This document shows, piece by piece, positions 21,225-33,000 of a stretch of 64,000 nucleotides of DNA. Each line of letters opens with the position of its first letter. Position 1 is the stretch's first letter. A program made the translations under genes and the position numbers. Below the pieces are notes generated by a model. It saw only the letters and a program-made list of their open reading frames with translations, ran no database searches and was not told the origin of the DNA. The DNA is taken from assembly GCA_004794655.1 (NCBI GenBank), contig SMMW01000005.1, forward strand, positions 558,001-622,000, in the 5' to 3' direction. The DNA comes from Marisa cornuarietis (lineage: Eukaryota > Mollusca > Gastropoda > Architaenioglossa > Ampullariidae).

Positions 21225-24200
21225 GATCGGTTTCGTCTCCTCCACAAAAATACTGCGACAAGAATTATGGTTACTATAGCAACCAAAGCTATTGTTCCAC
21301 CAACTGCTCCTGCTTGGTTAAAACTCACATCTTTTTTACTTCCAAACGAGTGGTAATTGCTGGAAACAAAACATAACATTGTAAGCACACATAGATCCAT
21401 ATTTAATACGCACAGAAGCGTGTATACGCATTTGTATAGGGTCATAGACAATCGTACACACAGTAAAAAATTGCTTTGCATGAATGGAACACGTGTGTTT
21501 TCTTAGAGAGAGATTTTAGTCGCTTGATGACATTTTACGGCAACACCACACAACACCACTCTCCTTGCCTGCACAAAGAACTATTTTTTTCAATTCATAC
21601 CTGTCTGCTTACCTTTTCAAATGAACCATCTGAGGCAAAAGGAGTTAAGCTATTAAAAATCCATTATGTTGAATCTCTCTACCAAGTATTGCCTGAGAAG
21701 AATGACATCCTGTAGACTACAAGTTTTAGAGAAAATAGAGAAAAGAAGTCTTGCTACATAAATTATCATAATGAGCTGGTATAACGCGTATTTTTTGAAA
21801 GAACTCTCAAAAAGAATTAACACTCCAGAATTTTCAGAATATACTGTTTCAGTGATTGGTTTTCTGCAATTAGAATACAACAATCGTAAAGTAAGCTGAC
21901 AGGAAAATAGCAAGCCTGAAATTTTGGACACAATGTTTGTTGTTTCTCAAAAGAAGAAATCAACGCTCGCATCTTAGTTTGCACTTGTGAAATGATTTCT
22001 AACATAGGAAGAAGAAAACACTATGACGTTAACCGTCCTTCAATCCATACATCGGTGTGTTTTGTGGGTTTGTACACAAGACAATATGTTATGTTTCGGT
22101 TTCAGTCGACTTGGGGTATTTAGAAGTAAAATAAGAACACGCTAGGATAGAAAAATTCTTTGATATTCCAAAAGCTGATTACAGACATACTAGAGAAATA
22201 AACAGAGCCACAGTCTAAAAAAAACATCGAAACTGAACACGCAGGCTTTAGCACATGCTTCTGCAAAACTTAAGAATAATCCCAGAGAAGTGCCTAGAAC
22301 ACTAACATAATATCAACCTTTAACCATAATTCATAAGCTTTGAGAAGACCTTTCACAGAGTGTGGCATGTAGATGGACAAGTATAACTAAGTACAACATC
22401 AGTGCTAACCTGTCATAGAACATACATATGGAAAGACAATCACAAAAAGTCTTCTTCATATCGTCATTGATGAGTGGTACAGAGAAACATTTGTTTGGCA
22501 AGGTTATATACTCTCCCCTACATTGTCAGGATCTCAATAAAAGATTTTACTACCAGTAAGGAATCATGTAAGAGAATAAGGGAGATAATTGGACCCTAAG
22601 AAGACCTTCTGTCCCCATTGAAAATACGCAGGCTATAGTGCTATGAGCATCTCTCAACATCATCATGGAACACGACACAAAAGAAGAGGAAGACAAAAAA
22701 TGAAATGGACAAGCAACACCCAAGACTGCGCTGACTCACTTGGCGCTTACCAGAAAAGGGCAGACAACCGAGAAGGTTGATAAGAGTTGGGAGTAAGAAT
22801 AAGAATAAGAATGGGTATTTGTAATGCAAACCATCACGACCAAGATGTATCGCACTCTCTGCGCAGACCAGTAATGAAAATGAAAGATAACAGTGGCCAG
22901 TGGCGTACGTATGAACAACATAAAGTAATATTGTCAAATGCCCCAATTAGCCAAACAGGATTAAAGGACTGCAATAATGATAATGGTGATGAGGGACAAA
23001 ATAGCCTTTTATTTACAGTTTCTCCGTTTAACAACAGTTTAAGAATAAGCAGCAAATATGTGCAAGATTTATGCAGGAAAAGATTAAACTTCCGTGAATA
23101 ATAATTTCTTAAGACAGTGTTTATAATGAATATCTTGCTTTTCTTGTAACAATTAATAATAGCAGTACCAGTATCATGTTGCTCCCAATTCATAAAAAAT
23201 CATGCCATTCTAGTAGAGTTTACCTAATTAATAAATATCTTGTGATAAAGTTTTTATAGTTTTTCACTCTAGGAAATTATTATATTGGTTTGTTGCGTGA
23301 ATGCGGGAGAGTTAGTTAGTTGTTTGCTTAATTAGGTTTGTCGATAGTTAGTTGGTTACTTGTTTGTTTATTTGGCTTTTTTCTTTCAACCTCATCAAAA
23401 CAGGAGGTGCTTGTGGAAAAAAATAAGGTCCTTCTTCGGGACTGATAAGTCCAAATGCTTTAACTGTGAATTGTTTTCCAGCGTCTACCTGACTGTAGTT
23501 TCCTGCTTTTATTTCAGCGCATTCTCTAGCGACGGTCTATCTCATAAATAAAGAATAATTATCAGTTTTTTTGTTGGGGTGGAGTGAAAATGTTTTCCGA
23601 TATTCTTTTTAACACTTACCTAAACACTAACATTTTTTATACTTACAAGTAAATTTGCTGGTATTATTATTATCGACATCAAGATTTATTTCTTGCTGAC
23701 TGCAAGCCTTCCACACGAGTCGTCTTTGTTCCAGATGAGTTGTATTCAACGACAAAGTACATGTGGAATTCTCAGAATATGACTCTTCGCACGTGCAAAA
23801 TCCAAGAATATTCAATTCGCTGAAGCTGAAAATTTCCGTTGGGCGTGAAAAGCATACAACAGAGACTGTTCCCGACTTGTCGATTATGTCGAAAAGAGGG
23901 TCGTTGCGGGATACCAGGCAGACTGCACCACTAGTGAGTTTTCTGTTGAAGGTGCAGGTCACACGGATGATGTCGTCCTCTTGGCCATGCTGGAAGCAAT
24001 GATCAGCGCCCGTAGCCGAGACTGTGACAAACACATTGTTTGCTTTAAGGACGTATCCTGTAGCCATTGGTTTGCTTAGTGCTGATTATAAGTAGCTTGC
24101 ACAAAACACATAAGCATTGATTACACAAGGAGTCGACTATGTAGTTTGTAAATAATAAATACCAAACTAGGATAAATTAGTCTTTGGAGCGATGTTTTAT

Positions 24201-24791
24201 TCAAGCTTTTAACAGTAAAAACGAAGCACTGGTAACCTGTAGTTGATACAGTGATGCAAATTCATAACCAAAAACCTGCATGAAAAATAAATCAAAGAAC
24301 CAACTTTTTAATTACTTTCTTATATGCTACAATTCATCATATTATCAAAAATGTTATATATTACGATGTAAAAGACTATTTAAAAAACAAAGAATTACTA
24401 TTTAGATTCTATAAAGAATGCACAAATATTTTTTAATTGCCGCTCTGTCTGTGAAAGCACCATGTGTCGTGTAAACGTTAAAGGCCATTCTAACTCTGAA
24501 CTAGAAATCTTTTCCACAAGAACTGCAGAGGCAGAAGGATACCTGCATGTTTCTGGACAATCACAAAGAGAAACAAGAGTGAGAGTGGTGGAACAGATGC
24601 CTATAGAATAACTGGCCCTTCAAACGACACACACGAAAATAAAATCAACCAGAAAAATCGTAACTACCTGAGTGTAATAAACCAGAGGTGAAGCCATATT
24701 AAATAGCTAATTACTGTAGCTATAGAAGAAACACCACAAAGTGTGTATGTGTGTGAGTGTGTGTAGTTGTGTGTATCTTTGTGTGCGTGTC

Positions 24792-24833
<42 letters not shown>

Positions 24834-25198
24834 AAAGAGAGATTAATTGCATGTTTGCGTCTCTATTCTTTAACATATTATTTCTACCATCTATAATGTA
24901 ACAAGACCTGTCGAGCAACAAAGTATCTAAAACTGTTCTCGTGCTACGTGAAGTGTTCAGCTCAAAAACTGATTTTTTTAAAAATCTTAAATGTTAATTA
25001 ATTTTCTTCTCTCTGTGCCATGAAGGTAACACACGCGGAAGTTCATATCATAGCGATTACTTTACTGCAGTTCAAAATTATCAATACAACAATAATTAGG
25101 ATAAACCAAGTCATACAACTGTTATTAATAGCCGGCCGACCTGTGTATATAATTAATAAGACTGCTAAAGATGCAATATGAGGAATGAATGGGCTCAT
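21225..25198 (-). CDS. Gene A: type-1 cysteine-rich membrane or secreted protein
   Basis: Exon 1 (25198-25141) encodes the signal peptide MSPFIPHIASLAVLLIIYT and ends ACA G with donor GTCGGC, phase 1. Exon 2 (24021-23647) starts after TTTGTCACAG. It encodes a 125-residue ectodomain with eight cysteines, three N-glycosylation sequons, a FCTC hairpin, DPLFDI and the VWKAC block. Its donor is GTAAGT, phase 1. Exon 3 (21359-21225) holds a membrane helix rich in Val, Ile and Ala (GAVGG, then VTII...VFLW) followed by RRRNR. It matches the membrane exon of gene C. The phases do not fit: in phase 1 exon 3 meets TGA after 12 codons, while the helix frame needs phase 2. An acceptor at 21312 would restore the helix. 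No tail exon was found. It is a paralogue of gene C; the function is unknown. Confidence 0.72.
22150..22780 (+). pseudogene. Decayed LINE RT fragment, copy 2, in the last intron of gene A
   Basis: It is colinear with 19665-20330, starting at the shared ACAGACATACTAGAGAAATAAACAG and ending in the degraded RGRQKMKW block. It carries its own indels. It lies between exons 2 and 3 of gene A in opposite orientation to that gene. Confidence 0.7.
24744..24831 (+). repeat. (TG)n microsatellite in gene A intron 1
   Basis: An interrupted then pure TG repeat, followed by a short GA run. Confidence 0.95.
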
Positions 25199-25199
25199 C

Positions 25200-26730
25200 C
25201 TTCTCAACACCACGCGGGACTACCTTTAGGAAGAAGCTGTCAAGGGAGGTAAGTCATGAGTCAATTATTCGTGTAGAAATAAGACGTGGTCTTCAGCTTT
25301 GTTATAAAATAACAGCAATTAAAAAAAAAAAAAGGGGCATACCAGTCGGAAGAACTATGTAGAAACTGTGAGTTCACTGTGCCACTAGACACTCATTTTA
25401 ATCAACCCAAAACAACAACAACAACAACAACAAATTAAAATCACCCAGTTTATTACAGGCAGTTTAGTAGGATCGACCTATCACGTACTACTATTGTAAG
25501 AAAGTTCTGTCAACCGTGGTGTCCCTGTAGGTGTGTTAAGTTTTTCATCCACAGATTCTGAAATTATGGCTGTGATAAAATCCTCGCTAGACTGATATCT
25601 CGTATTGGTAAAGACAGTTCAACGAAGTAGATAAAATACCCGTGTAGGAGAAAACGAATTATGAAAATGTGCAACCGATTCGGTGCACTCGATAACTTGA
25701 TAAAGAACTGTAGAGAGAGTGACAGTGAGTTACAGACAGAGATAGTGTGTGTTCACGCTGTGTGTAAGCATGTCAATGTGCCAAAACCTAGCACCACATG
25801 AATGTTAAAGCAGTCAAGTCTGTACCCAGATTTGATAACTATGTGGCACAGCGAGCTTGACCTACTGATCTTTCTGTCAGGAATGGATATCTGACTCCAC
25901 TGAGGGTGAGGTAAGGTAAAGTAGGGAGAGCTGCCGAGAAGCTGTAAGTGTTACCTATAACACCCCCCCCCCTCTCCCAAATACCTTAAAAATATTAGGA
26001 GACGACGCTAATCTTGATTTTTAGTGCAATGAGTTCTATTTCTTATGGGAATTGCGCTCTACGATTTATTTATGTTTTTTTATAGTTATTTAATTGTTAT
26101 GAGAACAGCATGCGACACTTATTTTTATTTATTTTTCAATGTTTTTTATATTTCTTGAATTATAATTGGTTTGTAATCAATTATTCTTTCATCGTTTGAC
26201 TGGTAAAGGCAGATGACCAGTTAGGGTGTTTTGCTGGCAATGCGCATTAGGAGGACTAGGTAAGTGGAACAAAGTTGACAAGGCTGTATATGTCTATGAT
26301 GAACGACCAACAGATAACAATAATATAATATCCGCGATCTTCAAGCAGGCTTAATTAATAGGTATATGCTAGTATATTTGGTGTTGATTATATAAATCGT
26401 AAATTTTCCCAAGTAAAAATGATTGACACAAGATATATGGAAAATTACAGATTACATTAATAAAAGTACAAAAACATACCTTCTCTCCCAGGTGAGCTAT
26501 CTACGTCAGCTCCACATCGCAGTCACCACCTCCCTTCTTTCCTCAAATACCGTACTTTGTCATGTGACAGCTGTGCAACGAGGAAGAAAAACTACTTTAA
26601 TATTAGCAGGTAGTTCAAATGGGGGAGACGTGCCTCGCAGTTTCTAAAAACGTCAAAAGAACCCTTTGAATAGGGCTAGCAAGTTTGTACCTGTAAAAGG
26701 CTCTTCAGCTTTGAAGTGTCTGATTTGCTT

Positions 26731-26762
<32 letters not shown>

Positions 26763-27085
26763 CATTTTCAATTCATTATTAAACGATTTTCAGGCACATG
26801 CATATTTTACTAATTAGGTACAAATACTTGTGATACACAGCTTGAATCATTTTTATCTTTTTCAGTGTGGGGCTCGTGTGAATAAACAGTAAGCTCACTA
26901 AGGAGTAAAACATCGTTAATACGTGCAGTTTAAAACCTTTCCTCCAAACTTTTATCTATTGACAAATACAGAAAGAAAACTCTTCATTAAAATTCCCCAT
27001 TTTTGGCATTTGCTTACCTTCCCTCATCCAGATCAATCCCTATATTTTGTCCAGTTACCATCCATCTCCTCCGCCATGTAGAAGC
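25200..27085. other. Upstream region of gene A, no further gene seen
   Basis: AT-rich sequence with a short (ACA)n run at 25407, a C-tract at 25962 and a (TA)n run at 26743. The gene A promoter should be here, but no convincing core motif was identified. Confidence 0.4.
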
Positions 27086-27089
27086 CAAT

Positions 27090-27383
27090 GTGACTCCTGA
27101 CTACTTATGTAGAACACACGCTCAGAGAGAAGCCACTGTTCGCTTTTATTAGCACCTCAGTACTACCTACATGTATACGTACTTCACTCTACACAGTGAG
27201 TAACATATGGGTTGCGCATGACGGGGTCTTTTCCTAAGCAGGTTGTATCACGTATACATGTGTTTTTATAAAAGATATTTACTTATCTGTTATACGTGGA
27301 TCGACCTTCAGTCCACACGCACGCAAGCGTATCAAGAGAGAATCGCGTCTGCATGTGGGTGTAAATGGATATGTGTGTGTATG

Positions 27384-27436
<53 letters not shown>

Positions 27437-28045
27437 GTGTGAGTGTCTGTGTCTGTGTGCTGGGAGATGGATGGGTATGGGTGCAGGCTTGTAAATGTGA
27501 AAGTATTCTAAATATACGTGTACTTCAACATTGTAGACTAATGTTTTAGAATAGTGGTATGCAACGATCACGAAGCATACGTGTCTGTGTTTCTGTGATG
27601 TTTGACTGTTGAAAAAGCTAGGATCACACATGTCATCAATACTCGCCATTAGTGAATGTATGGCTTAACACCCAGTCAACCAGTCGGGACTCAACTACAA
27701 ATTGGCCATACTGTGCTATCGCTGCCTTCATCATCTACCCCAAGGGTTACTGTTTGAGATGTTTGCATATATTCTCTTCATCGTTTCCAGCTTCACGAGC
27801 CAAATGTGAGACAGAGTCATAAGGGGACAGATCAAACCTGCTCTACATATTGCAACCACTGCAAAGCGAAGTCTTCGAGGACACGAACAGGCACAGGCGT
27901 AAGCTGATGTACAGGCAACTCTTCCACTCCTCTGAGTCGCTAGAATGTAGTTGCTTCCCCTACTCTGCAAGTAATAAGCTGTTCTCGCCCCACTGTCGAT
28001 GGCAATAACTACAAGTATGACCGATGTTCGGTTTCTAGAGGATAC
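27090..28045 (+). repeat. Dispersed 1.3-kb repeat, copy 2
   Basis: Partner of 16135-17560 (see there). It lacks about 540 bases present in copy 1 between the CTACCC..GGTTACTGTTT block (27737-27756) and the CTACATATTGCAACCACTG block (27843). Confidence 0.7.
27367..27454 (+). repeat. (TG)n microsatellite
   Basis: TG repeats at the same position inside repeat copy 2 as the (TG)n of copy 1, so the tract was probably in the parent repeat. Confidence 0.95.
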
Positions 28046-28149
28046 ACCTTCCTGTTCTCCAAGCCTTTCTCCAAAAAAATATGTGAAAAGAAAATAAATC
28101 TATTTTAAAACAATTACATTTCTAGAAATAGTATATAAGGATGTCAATT

Positions 28150-28230
28150 AATATAGTGCTTTACTCCACTAATCAAAGGCTCAAAGCGTTTGACAAAACA
28201 TACACACACAGAATAATAATAATAATAACA
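28150..28230 (-). mobile_element. CR1/L2-like LINE 3' end
   Basis: Read on the minus strand it is CAAACGCTTTGAGCC...GTGGAGTAAAGCACTATATTAATTG, with an ATT-rich run beside it. This is the 3'-terminal hairpin region of CR1/L2-like LINEs. Confidence 0.5.
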
Positions 28231-28894
28231 CATACACAGACACATAATCACATAATCAGAAGTTGTTACACTAATTTGGAAAGACCAGATAGAAGAAGCA
28301 CGCTATAAATAATTAGGAGTACCTGTGAATTATGTTCTCTTTTACCGCGCCCACAAGCGCGCGCGCACACACACATACAAACAATAAATATTAAATAATT
28401 AAGACATATAAGAATATTTTGTTTTTGTCGGGGTTAGTATATGAGGATACTTATTGGATTTCCTCAACTTTAAGCGTACGCGGTTTTGTTAATCTCTTAG
28501 TACAGTCACCGGACATGATCGACACCAAAGTCCAGATTTTATTGAGATGTGAGGCATTACAAAGGGGAAATCGAAACATGATCATAATTCTTCGTGTAAC
28601 AGATTAATTGCTAGGAGCAGGCTTTAGTTTCGTTCCTATTAGTTAATCTTCTATCAAGCCTTCCTCGTGTGGACATAGAACCCACGTTTTCTTACCAGGT
28701 CCATACATTTACACAGAACTGCACGTGCATTGCTGTGAACTGTCAAGAGGAATTTGTAACACCAGTATTTTACTTGATGTATCTTACTTTAAATTACTGT
28801 CGGGAATAACATGGTTGAAATCAATTTTTCTGGAAAGTTTTATAATCATAATCGACCTTTAAATAGCAAAGGTCTAATGGCTCTTCAAATGTCT

Positions 28895-28968
28895 GAGTGA
28901 GTGAGTGAGTGAGTGAGTGAGTGAGTGAGTGAGTGAGTGAGTGAGTGAGTGAGTGAGTGAGTGAGTGT
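28895..28968 (+). repeat. (GAGT)n microsatellite
   Basis: About 18 perfect GAGT tetranucleotides. Confidence 0.98.
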
Positions 28969-29204
28969 TTTTATTTCAATAATAAACATAAACATACAAT
29001 AATGTAAAAGAAACATATCTGCACCTACTCAGTTATATGTTTATAGATACAGACATTAATACACAAGCACATTTAATATATAGGCACTTTACTGGCGCAT
29101 TTATTTAATAAATTAAATGATCGGGGCGAAATGATTCCGCAAGAAGTAAGCTGTATTCAGTGACACTTGTATTTACCACACTGTCATAATAAGATCACAC
29201 TCTG

Positions 29205-29330
29205 TACCTTCCCAAGCCGCAGTGGTGAGCGCTAGTCACCAAGTCCCTAAAGACCGTGGGTCGTCGGTTCTCAGTTTCCATGGGACGTGGTGCGTGGTTG
29301 TAAACCTGCAATGGCTGACCCTTAGTTTCT
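29205..29330 (+). mobile_element. Possible tRNA-derived SINE head
   Basis: CAGTGGTGAGCGCTAGTC resembles a pol III A box region. About 45 bases later GTCGGTTCTCAGTTTCC resembles a degenerate B box. No second copy was found in the window, so this is tentative. Confidence 0.25.
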
Positions 29331-29589
29331 AACCAAAGAAGCGCCAAACAACCAGTCCTTGAACTGACTCAATCCTCGTCACATAGTATGAGGGAGTGGG
29401 GTTCCTGTAAATCTGAACAAAAGTACTAAAAATGCAAAATATTACAAAGACGATGGGGCGATGACTGCAGGACATTCCCTTATCCCGTCTTCTTTCGAAA
29501 TCTTGGAGAATTTGTCGACAAACTGTCAAAACATGATTCAAGTCATTTTGTGATATGCTTGAGGAGTACTGGGTTGCACTGGAGTGTCT

Positions 29590-29591
<2 letters not shown>

Positions 29592-29648
<57 letters not shown>
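29592..29648 (+). repeat. (CA)n microsatellite
   Basis: 57 bases of pure CA repeat. Confidence 0.98.
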
Positions 29649-29650
<2 letters not shown>

Positions 29651-30028
29651 GCCATCTACATTTTTTCTCAGTCATTTTGTCGTCTTCCTGTAGAAATTTT
29701 CGGACGAGTAGTCGTCGGTTTTATTGGTATCGCGAAACACAACAGACTGACAAACATCGGAATAACACGAACCTCCTCGTCACACATAGCCTCCGCAGCA
29801 CTAAGGTGTTACTGTAAACTACCTTCACACGATCATGTTATTCGGTGTCCTTTCCAGGCAAAACATTTACTATGAGAACATGGTAAACAAAATAAAATGA
29901 GATATTTTCTCCTGTACATAGGTAAACATGAAAATCAAATAAATAAATGCGTGTTAATAACTGCCCCAATGTTAGACAGCTTAGAGACCCCTAAAAACGT
30001 TTTATCAAAGTTTATCATCACCCAGTTT

Positions 30029-33000
30029 TTATCTTCCTTTACTAGTCCTAAACGCAGTTTTTAACCGGTCAAAGTGCCACAGTGTCATACCTGTAATGTG
30101 CCCCAAAGTTCCATTGTTTTAACAAATGTATTGGTTCACGTTTTTCTTCAGATATGATTCAAAGATTTAATGTCTCGAATGATCAACTTAAAACTATTGT
30201 TACCTTTACGCACAAAATAAGTCAAGCGGCGTAAACTGGTCTGATTTGTCCATGTGACCAGCCTCGACACCATTTTGAAGACTGTTCCTTAAGGTATCTT
30301 GGAGGCTGGTCGACGCCGTGGTGGCCAGAGGAAGAACTGGCTAACGAGCTGGAAGGAATGGACTGGTCGTCCTGTACAAGACTTGCTCACTATTGCCCCA
30401 GACAAGCGTGAATTGCGAGTTCTTTCATATACTCTGTCCATGTGCCACCCCTCGCTCCCCCATCTCCACGACTGGTACCACTCAAGGCACAAATGACTGA
30501 CAAATTTGTCGGTCTTAGATGAACGTTTCGCGACATGTGAGGGGCAGTAGAAGACATTTTACAAATTTAGGTGCGTTTCGTTTTTGCGATCGAACCGAAT
30601 AATACAATACTGTGATTTAAAATGTAAAGAAGTATTTTGTTTACCGGGTGTAGCACGAGTATGTGGAGAATATGAGAGATAGAAAGAGGAGAAAGGCTCG
30701 CAGTTGTGTTTTTTGTGACCCCAAACTGTACAGAAAAGATGTAACAAAAAAGAGAATAATGCTTCTTCTCCCAACCCTCGACTACACGATTCAACAGTTA
30801 TACAGTTATAGTACTTTTTACCTTTTCTCTTTTTCCTGATTACGACAATGAACACAGCAACCGCTGAGAGAAAAACACCACCAGCCAAAGTTCCCAACAT
30901 GAAGAGATGGCTTTGAAGTAAAACGTTGTTTTCTTCGACTGCTCAAAAACAAAACAAAAAATCAATTAAGATTTGTGTTAGCCCACTGAGAAGCAAACGA
31001 AAGCATGACTACTGCTGATGTTTACAACAGGAACTTAAAGGGAAAATAGTAAAGTCTTAAACTTTACACTGTACACATCACTCGCAACATATACTTAACT
31101 GAACTCAATAGTGAAGTTCTCAGCACCATGCTCATTGATGAGTTGAACCATGTACGCGCCAGTCTTTGACGGAGAGATGTTGTTGAAGACAATTAAAGTG
31201 CATCTCGATAGGTAACGGAACCTTCTGTCAGATTTACAGGAAAGATTCGCATCTGAACTTTGAACATAAGATGATTCAGTGTTGTTCACTGGATCTGCAA
31301 ACCACACTCCAGCCCCAGAAGGTACTGGAAAGGCGATGACATCAAACTTTAGCGACTCTCTTTTGCCTTTAAGCTTGACTTTGACAACATTTGTGGGCGA
31401 CACACTTCGAGGTTTACCTGCAACATGAGCAAGTGATTTTTTGTACACTTATTACTTTGATCAGCAACCAGTAAACGATAAAAATATATTTAATAACTAA
31501 GTAAACGTGTGTTTACGACATTTTGTTATTTTAAAAGGAATTATAGATTCATATCTAGGATGATTTAAATAGCTTTGCCTGGGCTGAACTGGCTAAGGAA
31601 ACAAGTGTTGAGGAAGACCGTTAGCTACATTCTAGAACTTACATGCAACATCAAGCTGGAGACTGAAGGAGAAAGTCATGCCTGGCTGACTTGAAAACCC
31701 ATTGCACGCGGAGCACGTGTACGTGGCCGTGTCTTCACAGCGAGCGATGAACATGTAGTAGACAGGAGATGAGTTTCTCCATATAACGGTGTCGTTGTCG
31801 TTGTTATAGATGGAGATGTTTGGTGTGGGTCGGCCGTCTGATTTGCATCTCAAGTGAACTTGGTCTTTCTCCTTGACTGTCGAATTTCGCTCATGACCGT
31901 TCAGAAAAAGTCTTGGTCTTTTGGGTGGGTCTATAAATTCAGGATAATGTTTCAATAAAATAATGCATCTTTGTTTCGTGATAACATGGCTAACAATTTA
32001 TGTTTAATTGTTTTCCAGTTTTAATGCACTGCAGGTGCGTGTGAATATAAGTGTGCGTGTGTGTGTGGCAGGGGGGGGGCGGTAACAATCAAGCCTCTTC
32101 AAGGATAGCCACCTACACACATACCATGTGTTTGTGCGTTTGTTGTTGTTGTTATTTTGTGTTTTTTTTTTTTTTGTAATTGAAAAAGTTTGGAAGACAC
32201 AGCATCTAGCACACGTTAAATAAAGTTAAATAAAATAAAATATGTTTACTTCATGTCTTAATTGGTGTTTTATATCCACGGAATATTCAATCTTCCAGAA
32301 AAGGACAATTTGCACATTAGAAGCTGCACCTTATAGCATCATCCTTTACACGATGTTAACCATTAAGCAACGCCGAATGGTATGCTTTCCTTGAATTCTA
32401 CAAGGCAAGTTTGAAAACAATCAAAGAAAGAATCTTTCTACTCACATCCCACCCTAGCAGAGTAGTTCTGCCCTTGTATCCTTGTTTTTCCCCACATGAT
32501 GTCACATCTCAACCAGGATTTCCCATGATCTGACAGGGTGAGGAGCTGGGTATAATGTAGTTCTTGTGAAGAGGGAAATTTTTGTCTGTAAGTTACTGTC
32601 CCCTCATGGGTTGTCTCATTACCTGTGGTCCATCTCAGATACCCTACAGGTTGACCCAGGCTAGTAGTTTTACAGATACAGGTGACAGGAGTGTTTTCTA
32701 ACACGTAAGGCTGTGGATCACATGACACAACAGGTGACGTGGGCCTTTCTAAAGAAAAAAAAGAAAACCTTCGTTATGGTGTGTACATACATGCATGCAT
32801 ATGTACGTACATACATCTGCGCATACAAGCAGACATGCAGGCATACATTGTCATTTGTATTATTTGGTTTTTAGTCTTGATAAGACAGAATATCATAACT
32901 GTGTTTGAGAGAGTTTGTGTATGTGAGTGCGTGCGTGCGTGAGTGTGTGTGTGGATAGAAGTTATTGGGTAGGTGGAAGCGTGTGGGATGTGTGAGCGAG

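Noticed and set aside
21817..22005. Minus frame in the gene A intron considered as the missing phase-shifting exon
   Set aside because: No acceptor and donor at its borders, and no similarity to any family exon.
29655..29690. Alternative gene B tail exon on the minus strand after TTTCTACAG
   Set aside because: It gives only a few residues before a stop. The acceptor at 30091 is about equally weak, and neither is supported.
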